Below, piece after piece: positions 25,321-32,972 of a stretch of 64,000 nt of DNA. Every line of letters begins with the position of its first letter. Within the stretch, counting starts at the first letter, position 1. The translations under genes were made by a program, and so were the position numbers. Below the pieces are notes generated by a model. It saw nothing but the letters and a program-made list of their open reading frames with translations. It was not told the DNA's origin and searched no databases. The stretch comes from Polaribacter sp. Hel_I_88 (GTDB lineage Bacteria; Bacteroidota; Bacteroidia; Flavobacteriales; Flavobacteriaceae), in the NCBI RefSeq assembly GCF_000687935.1, contig NZ_JHZZ01000001.1, positions 3,730,001 to 3,794,000 of the forward strand, written 5' to 3'.

Positions 25321-25367
25321 TGTCAGTTCGAGTGATTTCGATTTTTCATCGAAAATGTATCGAGAAC
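25321..25367. repeat. 47-bp intergenic repeat, copy 2
   Basis: Differs at one of 47 positions from the copy at 24347-24393, in the same orientation. It lies in the hisF-hisA gap, about 50 bp from the composite palindromic repeat. Confidence 0.9.
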
Positions 25368-25401
25368 TTTTTTATAATTCAGAGGTAAATCAAAATAACA
25401 T

Positions 25402-26139
25402 TTAGTTATTTAAGATAAACTCTTCCAATTGTTTCAAGCTAATTTTATTTTCATAAATCGCTTTTCCAATAATTACGCCTTCACAACCATTTTTTGCTAA
25501 TTTTGGCAATTCATCAAAGGTTGAAATTCCTCCAGAAGCAATTAGTTTTATATTTTTTACTTCGGATAAAATCTGTTGATATATCTCAAAACTTGGGCCT
25601 TGTAACATACCATCTTTAGAAATATCTGTACAAATTATATATTGAATTCCCTTTTGCTGATAATCTGCAATAAATGGAATTAACTCTAAAGAACTTTCTT
25701 CTTGCCAACCATTTGTAGCAATTTTTCCTCCTGAATTATCTGGATAAAAATCGGCTCCTAAAATTATTTTTTGGGATCCATATTTTTCAATCCAGCCTTC
25801 AAAAACTGCTGCATTTTTTACAGCAATACTTCCTCCTGTAATTTGGTTTGCGCCAGAATTAAAAGCAATTTCTAAATCTTTATCAGACTTTAAGCCACCA
25901 CCAAAATCAATTTTTAAATTGGTTTTAGTTGCAATTTGCTCTAAAACTTTATAGTTGATAATTTGACTAGCTTTAGCCCCATCTAAATCTACAACATGCA
26001 AATATTCAATTCCTGCTGCCTCAAATTCTTTGGCAACTTCTAACGGATTTTCGTTATATATTTTTTTGGTATTGTAATCTCCTTTTGTTAGACGAACACA
26101 TTTTCCGTCGATGATGTCTATTGCTGGTATAATTCTCAA
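25402..26139 (-). CDS. hisA: ProFAR isomerase HisA
   Basis: A 245-aa phosphoribosylformimino-AICAR-P isomerase, (beta-alpha)8 barrel. Catalytic Asp8 ([10 protein letters not shown]) and Asp at 130 (ILGADF), then [13 protein letters not shown] and IASGGIS are all present. It converts ProFAR to PRFAR, the substrate of HisF/HisH. It starts 27 bp after hisH on the minus strand, the shortest gap in this operon. The length and motifs are standard. Confidence 0.97.
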   Translation of the reverse strand: MRIIPAIDIIDGKCVRLTKGDYNTKKIYNENPLEVAKEFEAAGIEYLHVVDLDGAKASQIINYKVLEQIATKTNLKIDFGGGLKSDKDLEIAFNSGANQITGGSIAVKNAAVFEGWIEKYGSQKIILGADFYPDNSGGKIATNGWQEESSLELIPFIADYQQKGIQYIICTDISKDGMLQGPSFEIYQQILSEVKNIKLIASGGISTFDELPKLAKNGCEGVIIGKAIYENKISLKQLEEFILNN

Positions 26140-26166
26140 AATAGTTGTTAGTTTTTAGTCGTTAGT

Positions 26167-26817
26167 TTATAGTTCCAAAAAATTCTTCAGAATCTGCTCT
26201 CCTGCTTTGGATGATTTCTCTGGATGAAATTGAACTCCATAAAAATTATCTTTTTGCAATGCTGACGCATATTCTATTTCATAATCTGTGGTTGCAATCA
26301 TTTCAGCACATTTTTCGGCATAAAAACTATGTACCAAATACATAAATTCTTTATCTTTTATTCCTTTAAATAAGTCCGATTTTAAGTTAGAAATTACATT
26401 CCAACCCATTTGCGGAACTTTTACATTTTTAGAAAACTTTTTAACTTCAACATTAAAAATACCTAATCCTTTTGTATTCCCTTCTTCAGACGAATTACAC
26501 ATCAATTGCATTCCTAAACAAATACCTAAAACTGGCTGTGTTAAAGTCGGAATTACTGTATCCAAACCACTTTCTTGCAACATTTTCATGGCAGAACTTG
26601 CTTCTCCAACTCCAGGGAAAATAACTTTATCAGCGGATTTTATTTCATCGATATTATTTGACAGAACAGCATCAATTCCCAATCTTTTAAAAGCAAACTG
26701 AATACTTTTTATATTTCCTGCTCCGTAATTAATTATTACAACAGAAGCCCCATCTAACTTCCCCAAAGGGGAAGAACTCTCACTCGTACTTTTATTTTTT
26801 AGGATTTCTTTTTTCAT
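26167..26817 (-). CDS. hisH: Imidazole glycerol phosphate synthase glutaminase subunit HisH
   Basis: A 216-aa class I glutamine amidotransferase that supplies ammonia to HisF. The triad is Cys100 (LGICLGMQ), His198 and Glu200 (VQFHPEK). Family members normally start right at VVIINYGAGN, but here about 25 residues precede it, including SSSPLGKLDGA. No start codon exists at the normal position, so the upstream ATG must be used. The DNA for the extension (26747-26786) is the palindromic repeat seen elsewhere in this operon, and its peptide parallels the one in HisIE. The glutaminase domain itself is intact, so the enzyme is probably functional. Confidence 0.96.
   Translation of the reverse strand: MKKEILKNKSTSESSSPLGKLDGASVVIINYGAGNIKSIQFAFKRLGIDAVLSNNIDEIKSADKVIFPGVGEASSAMKMLQESGLDTVIPTLTQPVLGICLGMQLMCNSSEEGNTKGLGIFNVEVKKFSKNVKVPQMGWNVISNLKSDLFKGIKDKEFMYLVHSFYAEKCAEMIATTDYEIEYASALQKDNFYGVQFHPEKSSKAGEQILKNFLEL
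26747..26786. repeat. Palindromic repeat inside the 5' end of hisH
   Basis: A 40-bp element beginning GCCCCATCTAACTTCCCC, with the palindrome TTCCCC/GGGGAA at the centre. It is the best-preserved copy of the family also found at 24271-24305, 25210-25270, 26846-26882 (opposite orientation) and 28019-28060. It is read in frame as SPLGKLDGA on the minus strand. Confidence 0.85.
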
Positions 26818-26845
26818 TTTTTTAAATTATAAACTTGCTAACACA

Positions 26846-26882
26846 AGAGTGTTTCTTCCCTTGAGGAAGATTAAGATGGGCT
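26846..26882. repeat. Palindromic his-region repeat, inverted copy between hisH and hisB
   Basis: AGAGTGTTTCTTCCC, then TTGAGGAAGATTAAGATGGG: the same elements as the other copies but in reverse orientation. It reaches the stop codon of hisB. Confidence 0.75.
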
Positions 26883-28017
26883 ACAACATTCCCTTTGTTG
26901 ATGGCAAAAACATTTTATTTGCATCTCTTTTTACAGCCATTTTCATAGCTTTTGCAAATGCTTTAAAAATTCCTTCTATTTTATGATGCTCATTTGTGCC
27001 TTCTGCTTTGATATTCAAATTGCATTTTGCGCCATCAGTAAACGATTTAAATAAATGATAAAACATTTCTGTTGGCATATCTCCTATTTTTTCTCGTTTG
27101 AATTCTGCATCCCATTCCAACCAATTTCTACCTCCAAAATCAACAGCAACTTGTGCTAAACAATCGTCCATTGGTAAGCAAAAACCATAACGTTCAATAC
27201 CTAATTTATTTCCTAAAGCTTTGTTGAACAATTCTCCAAAAGCAATCATTGTATCTTCGATTGTGTGATGTTCATCAACTTCTAAATCACCATCAACTTT
27301 TATGGTTAAATCCATATTTCCATGTCTCCCAATTTGATCTAACATGTGATCGAAAAAATGCAACCCTGTAGAAATATCATTTTTTCCTGAACCATCTAAA
27401 TTTAATTTGATGTAAATTTTGGTTTCGTTTGTATTTCTTGTGATGTCTACAACTCTATCTTTCAACTTTAAAAATTGATAGATTTCTGACCAATCAGTAG
27501 AAGTTAAAGCAATACAATCTATGATTTCTTGTTTCGAAGTTTCAATTTCGTCAGCACCTAAATCTGGATTTTCTGACAGAAAAATTCCTTTTGCTCCTAG
27601 GTTTTTAGCCAATTCCATGTCTGTAATTCTATCACCTAAAACAAACGAATTTTCTAAATCATAGTCTTCAGAAAAATATTTTGTTAGCAAACCTGTTCTT
27701 GGTTTTCTGGTTTCTGCATTTTCATGAGGAAACGTCTTATCAATATGAACATCAGCAAAAACAACACCTTCTTTTTCGAAAGCAGTCATTACCTTATTTT
27801 GTGCTGGCCAAAAAGTATCTTCAGGAAAAGAATCAGTTCCCAAACCATCTTGATTGGTAACCATCACCAATTCGTAATCCAATTCAGTAGCAATTTTTGC
27901 CATGTATTGAAACACTTTTGGATAATATTCTAACTTTTCTAAACTATCTAATTGATAATCTACAGGTGGTTCTAAAACCAACGTTCCATCTCTATCTATA
28001 AATAAAACTTTTTTCAT
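26881..28017 (-). CDS. hisB: Bifunctional histidinol-phosphatase / imidazoleglycerol-phosphate dehydratase
   Basis: A 378-aa fusion. The N-terminal HAD phosphatase (1-165) has the nucleophile motif FIDRDGTL (Asp8, Asp10) and later [12 protein letters not shown]. The C-terminal IGP dehydratase (about 185-378) has LNLDGSG, the metal-binding FFDHMLDQ and DEHHTIED, and a second HH-x-x-E (NEHHKIEG). It catalyses steps 6 and 8 of the pathway. The fused form is known from Enterobacteria and Bacteroidota. It lies between hisC and hisH; repeats flank it on both sides. Confidence 0.97.
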   Translation of the reverse strand: MKKVLFIDRDGTLVLEPPVDYQLDSLEKLEYYPKVFQYMAKIATELDYELVMVTNQDGLGTDSFPEDTFWPAQNKVMTAFEKEGVVFADVHIDKTFPHENAETRKPRTGLLTKYFSEDYDLENSFVLGDRITDMELAKNLGAKGIFLSENPDLGADEIETSKQEIIDCIALTSTDWSEIYQFLKLKDRVVDITRNTNETKIYIKLNLDGSGKNDISTGLHFFDHMLDQIGRHGNMDLTIKVDGDLEVDEHHTIEDTMIAFGELFNKALGNKLGIERYGFCLPMDDCLAQVAVDFGGRNWLEWDAEFKREKIGDMPTEMFYHLFKSFTDGAKCNLNIKAEGTNEHHKIEGIFKAFAKAMKMAVKRDANKMFLPSTKGML

Positions 28018-28018
28018 A

Positions 28019-28060
28019 AGCCCATCCTAACCTTCCCAAAGGGAAGGAACTCTCACTCGA
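28019..28060. repeat. Palindromic his-region repeat between hisB and hisC
   Basis: GCCCATCCTAACCTTCCC, then AAAGGGAAGGAACTCTCACTCG: a well-preserved member of the family, starting right at the hisB start codon, i.e. in the 5' untranslated region of hisB. Confidence 0.85.
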
Positions 28061-28097
28061 ATTTGTGAGAATTTATTTATTTTATTAATTAATAATT

Positions 28098-28174
28098 TTG
28101 TCATTTCGAAATGAGCCTTTTTGGCGATTGAGAAATCTCATAATCATAAGATTTCTAATTTTATTTAGAATGAC
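28098..28174. repeat. Intergenic repeat with GTCATTTCG and GAGAAATCTCATAA
   Basis: TTGTCATTTCG at the left, GAGAAATCTCATAA in the middle and AGAATGACA at the right. The same word pair recurs at 55680-55764 near ribH. It lies in the hisB-hisC gap. Confidence 0.65.
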
Positions 28175-28185
28175 ATTTTAAACAA

Positions 28186-29244
28186 CTATAAACTATTTAA
28201 TGTTTTGATCAATCTTTCGTTCTCCAAATTCGTTCCCACAGTAAATCGTAAACAATTTTCACATAAAGGTTGAGTTGTTCTATTTCTGATTACAATACCT
28301 TTTGCAATTAATTGATTATACCTTTTAGTAGCATCATCAACTTTTACCAAAACAAAATTACAATCTGTTGGATAAATTTTTGTGATAAAAGAAATTTCTT
28401 TTAACTGATGAACTAAAGAAGTTCTTTCTTTTATAATTTCAGCAACTTCATTTTCAACTTCATCCATTTTTAATAAACGTTCCACAGCTTTTTGTTGCGT
28501 TAATTCGTTTACATTATATGGTGGTTTTATGTTGTTTAAAATTGCAATAATTTCTTGTGATGCATAACAAACTCCCAATCGAATTCCTGCTAAACCATAT
28601 GCTTTTGATAAGGTTTGAGTGATGATTAAATTTGGAAATTCCTCTAATTTTTCTAACCAACTTTTCTCTTCTGAAAAATCAATATACGCTTCATCTATAA
28701 CAACCAAGCCTTTAAACTTCAACAATAACTCCTCAACTATATCAACAGAAAAACTATTTCCTGATGGATTATTGGGCGAACATAAAAACAATATTTTAGT
28801 GTGATCATCAACATTTTCTAAAATTTGAGCAACTTTTGGCTGAAAATCTTCCGTTAATAAAACTTCTTTATTTTGGATATTGTTGATGTTTGCCAAAACC
28901 GAATACATTCCATACGTTGGTGGTAATGTAATGATATTGTCTTCTTTTGGTTCACAAAAAGCTCTAAAAATTAAATCTAACACTTCATCACTTCCATTTC
29001 CTAAAAGAATGTTTTTCTTGTGGATGTTTTTAATTCCTGACAACAATTCTTTTACGGAATTTTGTTGCGGATCTGGATAACGATTTACACCATTTTCAAA
29101 GGGATTTTCATTGGCATCCAAAAAAATCATATCGTCAGAAGTGGCATCTTTATACTCATCTCTTGCTGATGAATATGGTTTTAGAGATTTGATATTTTCT
29201 CTAACTAAATTGTTGATGTTAAAATTTGTTTTCATTTGTTTCAT
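28186..29244 (-). CDS. hisC: Histidinol-phosphate aminotransferase
   Basis: A 352-aa PLP-dependent class I/II aminotransferase. The PLP lysine is Lys214 (TLSKAYGLAG). Other motifs are DANENPFE near the N-terminus, LGNGSDEV, CSPNNPSGN, DEAYIDF and the C-terminal Arg of RFTVG. It catalyses step 7, imidazole-acetol phosphate to histidinol phosphate, with glutamate. The start may be the first ATG or the one three codons later (MKQ-MKTNF); both are compatible. It is followed upstream by a repeat-filled gap to hisD. Confidence 0.96.
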   Translation of the reverse strand: MKQMKTNFNINNLVRENIKSLKPYSSARDEYKDATSDDMIFLDANENPFENGVNRYPDPQQNSVKELLSGIKNIHKKNILLGNGSDEVLDLIFRAFCEPKEDNIITLPPTYGMYSVLANINNIQNKEVLLTEDFQPKVAQILENVDDHTKILFLCSPNNPSGNSFSVDIVEELLLKFKGLVVIDEAYIDFSEEKSWLEKLEEFPNLIITQTLSKAYGLAGIRLGVCYASQEIIAILNNIKPPYNVNELTQQKAVERLLKMDEVENEVAEIIKERTSLVHQLKEISFITKIYPTDCNFVLVKVDDATKRYNQLIAKGIVIRNRTTQPLCENCLRFTVGTNLENERLIKTLNSL

Positions 29245-29281
29245 ACTGAATTTACATCAGCATATTATTGTTTATTTCCAA

Positions 29282-29313
29282 TCCCTCAAAGGGTTTAAAA
29301 CCCTTTGAGGGTA
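29282..29313. repeat. Inverted repeat between hisC and hisD
   Basis: ATCCCTCAAAGGGTTTAAAA followed by its complement (CCCTTTGAGGG). A strong hairpin in the operon's interior; it lacks a clear T tract on the minus strand. Confidence 0.65.
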
Positions 29314-29365
29314 TACTTTTATTATAAATCGTTTAACTTTAGGTACTGAAACAAGTTAAACACGA

Positions 29366-30649
29366 TTACTTTAAGGTTTCTAACCTTAAAGTAACCGCAT
29401 TTTTATGTGCTTGTAAACCTTCTGCTTCTGCCATTAATTCTATAGATTTCCCAATTGTTTGAATACCTTCTTTTGATATTTTTTGAAATGTAATACTTTT
29501 CAAAAAACTATCTAAATTTACGCCTGAATATGCTTTTGTAAATCCGTTTGTTGGCAATGTGTGATTGGTTCCTGATGCATAATCTCCTGCACTTTCTGGT
29601 GTATAATTACCAATAAAAACAGAACCTGCGTTTGCAATATTATCTACATAATAATCATTGTTATTTGTACAAACTATAAAATGTTCTGGACCATATTCGT
29701 TGATTAAATCTAACGCAATTTCATCTGTTTCAACAAATATTGATTTTGAATTGGCAATTGCTTTTTGTGCAATTTCTACTCTTGGCAGGTCTAAAATTTG
29801 TTTGTTAATTTCGGCTTCTACAGCTGTAATTAGTTTTTTTGATGTTGATACCAAAATAACTTGACTGTCAATGCCATGTTCTGCTTGGCTCAATAAATCT
29901 GAAGCTACAAAGCTTGCATTTGCAGCATTGTCTGCAACTACTAATAATTCACTTGGTCCTGCAGGCATATCAATGGCAACTCCAAATTTGGTCGCCAATT
30001 GTTTTGCAACTGTTACATATTGATTTCCTGGTCCAAATATTTTATAGACTTGTGGAATTGATTCTGTTCCAAAAGTTAATCCAGCAATTGCTTGAATTCC
30101 GCCAACTTTTATAATTTTAGTAACACCACAAAGTTTTGCTGCAAATAAAATTGCTGGATGAATTTTTCCTTTCTTGTTTGGTGGCGAACACAATACAATT
30201 TCTTTACAACCTGCAATTTGTGCAGGAATTGCCAACATTAAAACCGTTGAAAAAAGTGGTGCTGTTCCTCCAGGAATGTACAAACCAACTTTTTGAATCG
30301 GTCTTTTTTCTTGCCAACACTCAACTCCATTTGTGGTTTCTACAAAAACCTTATCCGTTTTTTGTGCGTTATGAAAAACAGTAATATTTTCATTTGCTAA
30401 AATAATTGCTTCTTTCAATTCGTTTGAAACTGCAGCAATAGCTTCTTCAATTTCAGCTTCTGAAACTACATTATTTTCTAAAGATACTCCATCAAATAAT
30501 TGCGTGTATTTCTGCACAGCTTTGTCTCCTTCTTTTTTTACTTCCGTAAAAATTTCAGTAACTGTTTGCTCAATATCATCAACTGTTTTTGTGGGTCTTT
30601 GTAAAATTTGAGACCAAGTTGATTTTGCTGGATTTATAATTGTTTTCAT
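29366..30649 (-). CDS. hisD: Histidinol dehydrogenase
   Basis: A 427-aa zinc/NAD enzyme catalysing the last two oxidations, histidinol to histidine. Signatures seen are GGTAPLFSTVLM, VDxxAGPSEL (IDMPAGPSELLVVAD), SQAEHGIDSQ (zinc-ligand Gln-x-x-His), EYGPEHFIV and the C-terminal ASGTNHTLPT. The length is standard. The start ATG at 30649 is followed by a normal family N-terminus. It is second in the operon, 358 bp after hisG; that gap is repeat-filled. Confidence 0.97.
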   Translation of the reverse strand: MKTIINPAKSTWSQILQRPTKTVDDIEQTVTEIFTEVKKEGDKAVQKYTQLFDGVSLENNVVSEAEIEEAIAAVSNELKEAIILANENITVFHNAQKTDKVFVETTNGVECWQEKRPIQKVGLYIPGGTAPLFSTVLMLAIPAQIAGCKEIVLCSPPNKKGKIHPAILFAAKLCGVTKIIKVGGIQAIAGLTFGTESIPQVYKIFGPGNQYVTVAKQLATKFGVAIDMPAGPSELLVVADNAANASFVASDLLSQAEHGIDSQVILVSTSKKLITAVEAEINKQILDLPRVEIAQKAIANSKSIFVETDEIALDLINEYGPEHFIVCTNNNDYYVDNIANAGSVFIGNYTPESAGDYASGTNHTLPTNGFTKAYSGVNLDSFLKSITFQKISKEGIQTIGKSIELMAEAEGLQAHKNAVTLRLETLK

Positions 30650-31007
30650 CTTTTTTATTTCTCCTGCAAGGTATTAAAGACCTTGTAATTATTTTAGATT
30701 TTTGATGTATACCTACAAGGTTTTAAAAACCTTGCAGAAGTCGCTATTCATTTTAAGAGGCGAGATTTGGTATAAACTAGCCATTTGCGTTAGGGATTGA
30801 AGCCTTTCGTCAAGCTCAAGACAAGCATTTGTTTGAGCTCTTTTTTCTTTTTCAGAAAAAAAGCGAGTGCTGAAAGCCCGTTAAAACGCCCAAAAAAATA
30901 TACTTTTTATTTTGAAATCAATTAGATTTCAATGTACATTTTAAATTATTTTGAACAGATCCTGAAACAAGTTCAGGATTTTATAATTTTTGAACGTTGT
31001 TCAAAAA
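30650..31007. repeat. 358-bp repeat-filled gap between hisD and hisG
   Basis: No gene is seen. It holds (i) two facing copies of a TGCAAGGT...ACCTTG hairpin, at about 30664-30690 and 30711-30740; (ii) a block from GCGTTAGGGATTGAAG (about 30786) to CCCGTTAAAACGCCC (about 30890), whose ends are inverted (GCGTT/AACGC), resembling a widespread flavobacterial intergenic element; and (iii) GATCCTGAAACAAGTTCAGG at 30958-30979, a hairpin related to the TTCTGAA pair before the LysE gene. It is unusually long for an operon gap. Confidence 0.7.
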
Positions 31008-31865
31008 CTATAAAACCATATTTTCAATAGGACACACTAAAATTCCTTGTGCACCATTGGCTTTTAGCTCATCAATAACATCCCAAAATTTATCTTTATC
31101 GATTACTGAGTGAATTGAGCTCCAACCTTTTTCTGCCAAAGGCAACACAGTTGGACTTTTCATTCCTGGTAAAATATCGATGATTTTTTCTACCTTATCA
31201 TTTGGTGCGTTTAACAATACATATTTAGATGATTTTCCTTTTAAAACCGACTGAATTCTAAACTGAATTTTCTCTAAAATGGCTTTGTTTTCTTCGGATA
31301 TTTTAGGCGAAACTGCCAAAACTGCTTCCGATTTAAACAACACCTCAATTTCTTTTAATCCGTTTTTAAACAAGGTACTTCCACTAGAAACGATATCGCA
31401 AATTCCATCTGCCAAGCCAATATTTGGGGCAATTTCCACAGAACCGTTAATAATGTGTAATTGCGCATCAATATTGTATTTTTTCAGGTATTTTTTTACG
31501 GTTTCTGGATACGAAGTTGCGATTCTTTTACCTGCTAAATCTTTTAATGAATTGGCTGTTGACTCTTTTGGAACCGCGATTGAAACCTTGCATTTCGAAA
31601 ATCCTAAACGCTCTACAAAATCGATATCTGTTCCTTTTTCAATTAAAACATTTTCGCCAATAATGGCTGCATCTACTACTCCATCTCGTAAATATTGAGG
31701 AATATCGCCATTTCTTAAATAGAAAACTTCTACTGGAAAATTTCTTGCGGATGCTTTTAATTGATCGATTCCATTATCGATAGAAATACCTATGTCTTTT
31801 AAGATTCCCATTGAATCTTCATTTAGTCTTCCTGATTTTTGTACTGCAATTCTTAAATTACTCAT
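31008..31865 (-). CDS. hisG: ATP phosphoribosyltransferase, long form
   Basis: A 285-aa enzyme that starts histidine synthesis from ATP and PRPP. The catalytic domain has MSNLRIAVQKSGRLNEDS, NGDIPQYLRDGVVDAAIIGEN and the PRPP-loop DIVSSGSTLFKNGL. The C-terminal ~75 residues (SPTVLPLAEKGWSSIHSV and onward) are the ACT-like regulatory domain of the long HisG form, so no HisZ is needed and feedback by histidine is expected. It is the first structural gene of the leftward operon, preceded by a His-rich leader peptide and terminator. Confidence 0.97.
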   Translation of the reverse strand: MSNLRIAVQKSGRLNEDSMGILKDIGISIDNGIDQLKASARNFPVEVFYLRNGDIPQYLRDGVVDAAIIGENVLIEKGTDIDFVERLGFSKCKVSIAVPKESTANSLKDLAGKRIATSYPETVKKYLKKYNIDAQLHIINGSVEIAPNIGLADGICDIVSSGSTLFKNGLKEIEVLFKSEAVLAVSPKISEENKAILEKIQFRIQSVLKGKSSKYVLLNAPNDKVEKIIDILPGMKSPTVLPLAEKGWSSIHSVIDKDKFWDVIDELKANGAQGILVCPIENMVL

Positions 31866-31947
31866 TATATTATTTAATAAATTACTAATTCCTTTATTTG
31901 ATCCTGATAATCATCAGGATTATTCTTATTGCTTTTTTTTAAAAGCA

Positions 31948-31987
31948 TTAAAAATAAAAAACCTGTTTGATTTGCTCAAACAGGTTT
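31948..31987 (-). terminator. Attenuator terminator of the his operon
   Basis: On the minus strand a 12-bp perfect stem (AAACCTGTTTGA with TCAAACAGGTTT, loop GCAAA) is followed by TTTTTATTTTT. It sits between the His-rich leader peptide and hisG. This is the arrangement of a transcription attenuator. A competing antiterminator stem was not clearly identified by eye. Confidence 0.85.
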
Positions 31988-32017
31988 ATAAATATCTTGA
32001 CTTTATTCAATACATTT

Positions 32018-32074
32018 TTAAATCGCTTGATGGCAATTGTAAAAATGATGATGATGATTTTGAATAAATTTCAT
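32018..32074 (-). CDS. hisL: His-operon leader peptide, 18 aa
   Basis: A minus-strand frame from ATG (32072-32074) to TAA (32018-32020) encodes MKFIQNHHHHFYNCHQAI: five of 18 residues are histidine, four of them consecutive (CAT codons). It lies 31 nt before a strong terminator and about 150 nt before hisG. This is the classical design of ribosome-mediated attenuation: histidine shortage stalls the ribosome on the His codons and prevents the terminator from forming. A TTTGGAAT (about 32118-32125) and a GATATTTG (32092-32099) form a poor but possible promoter just upstream. Flavobacterial his leaders may not be captured by enterobacterial leader models. Confidence 0.85.
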   Translation of the reverse strand: MKFIQNHHHHFYNCHQAI

Positions 32075-32296
32075 GTCTTTTTTTAATTATACAAATATCC
32101 AAATTTTATTTTGATTATTCCAAATGATGAACCTAAAAATTTTGTTAAACTGAAATATTTATCAAAATTTGAGTTTTTGTTTAATTTTTATTGTTCGTAA
32201 AATAGAAAGAGTGTTTTTCCTGTTGATTATTTGGTAAGAAAACTCGAACTTAGCTGAGTCTCGATATAACGAATTAAAACTTGATATATACGTTAA

Positions 32297-32305
32297 GTTG
32301 GCAAA
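32297..32305 (+). repeat. Cassette left core GTTGGCAAA
   Basis: It lies 12 nt before the ATG of the 129-aa gene and is the exact inverted complement of TTTGCCAAC (32716-32724) just after that gene. It is preceded by TATATACG, a remnant of the attC-like half-site. Confidence 0.7.
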
Positions 32306-32317
32306 CATTTACAAAAA

Positions 32318-32707
32318 ATGAGAATACGATACAAAAAGAAACAAGTAAATCTGAATTTATATTTAGGCATAATATGGTTTGCGAATGGAATTGTGCAAAC
32401 TGTATTTAATGAAAACTCAAGTTGGTTTGACTATTTCTGGTTTTTATTGTCAGGAACTTATTTGATAATTTACTTTTATCAGAAAAAGGAAAAATATCTG
32501 ACTGTTGAAAACGGAATTATAAAGCAGAATTGGCCTTTAGGAAAGAAAATGAAACTTAATGAAATAAAACGAATTAAGCATTTTGCTGGAGAGTATATTC
32601 TTAAATCGGAATTAAAGAAAATGAAAATCAATATTAGTTTAATAGAAGAAGAATCTTTGTCTGAATTAAAATCGGAATTGAAAAAACTAAATGTTGAGTG
32701 GAATTAA
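32318..32707 (+). CDS. Small membrane protein with PH-like domain, in cassette-like unit
   Basis: A 129-aa protein with two hydrophobic segments in the first half (LYLGIIWFANGIVQTVF and FWFLLSGTYLIIYFY) and a basic, beta-strand-rich C-terminal half (EKYLTVENGIIKQNWPLGKK, KRIKHFAGEYILKSE, KINISLIEEESL). This order resembles bacterial PH-domain (bPH_2-like) membrane proteins. The function is unknown. It is bracketed by the inverted cores GTTGGCAAA and TTTGCCAAC and followed by a 136-bp attC-like site that matches one at 51.7 kb, so it looks like a mobile cassette inserted between the his leader and ttcA. It carries no promoter of its own that can be seen. Confidence 0.6.
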   Translation: MRIRYKKKQVNLNLYLGIIWFANGIVQTVFNENSSWFDYFWFLLSGTYLIIYFYQKKEKYLTVENGIIKQNWPLGKKMKLNEIKRIKHFAGEYILKSELKKMKINISLIEEESLSELKSELKKLNVEWN

Positions 32708-32715
32708 AAAAAAGA

Positions 32716-32851
32716 TTTGCCAACACCATATATAATTTATTGCTGGCTTCTTACCTACTTACGAAAATCCTATCGGATTTTCTATGTCAGTAATTATTTA
32801 TTAAATTAGTTGCTTAAACCACGCAACAAACCATATATAAACACGTTAGCG
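32716..32851 (+). repeat. attC-like imperfect inverted repeat, site A
   Basis: It begins TTTGCCAACACCATATATAA and ends ATATATAAACACGTTAGC. Arms pair as GCCAAC/GTTAGC, then ATATATAA against its complement, TTGCT.../...GCAAC, with unequal bulges, and a tip GAAAATCC-TATC-GGATTTTC. It is nearly identical over its left two thirds to the site at 51706-51840. This architecture is like integron attC, but the core is GTTGGC/GTTAGC rather than GTTRRRY. Confidence 0.75.
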
Positions 32852-32959
32852 AACCTATACAAAAACTAAAATCCAAGCAACAACCTAAACCAATTTTAAC
32901 TAAAAACCAGTTAACTTATTTTCTTTTATTTTTTCTGAAATTATAGTTCTAAAAACTAC

Positions 32960-32967
32960 TATTTTTG
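32960..32967 (+). promoter_or_regulatory. -7 promoter element TATTTTTG for ttcA
   Basis: A TAnnTTTG match ending 5 nt before the ttcA ATG. The transcript would have a leader of only a few bases or be leaderless. Confidence 0.55.
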
Positions 32968-32972
32968 CATCC

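Larger units (their letters stand above)
31866..32296. other. his leader region and upstream gap
   Basis: This contains, reading leftward, the likely his promoter (32092-32125), the leader peptide (32018-32074), the terminator (31948-31987), and a small extra inverted repeat ATCCTGAT/ATCAGGAT (31901-31920) before hisG. The stretch 32126-32280 shows no gene or clear signal. Confidence 0.6.

Noticed and set aside
29914-30384. Rightward reading frames opposite hisD (and similar ones opposite hisG, pheT, hisC)
   Set aside because: They lie entirely within a firmly identified gene on the other strand, have no domain, no promoter, and biased residue composition typical of antisense shadows.
31901-31920. 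ATCCTGAT/ATCAGGAT as a second his terminator
   Set aside because: The stem is only 8 bp, has no T tract on the minus strand and lies too near the hisG start.
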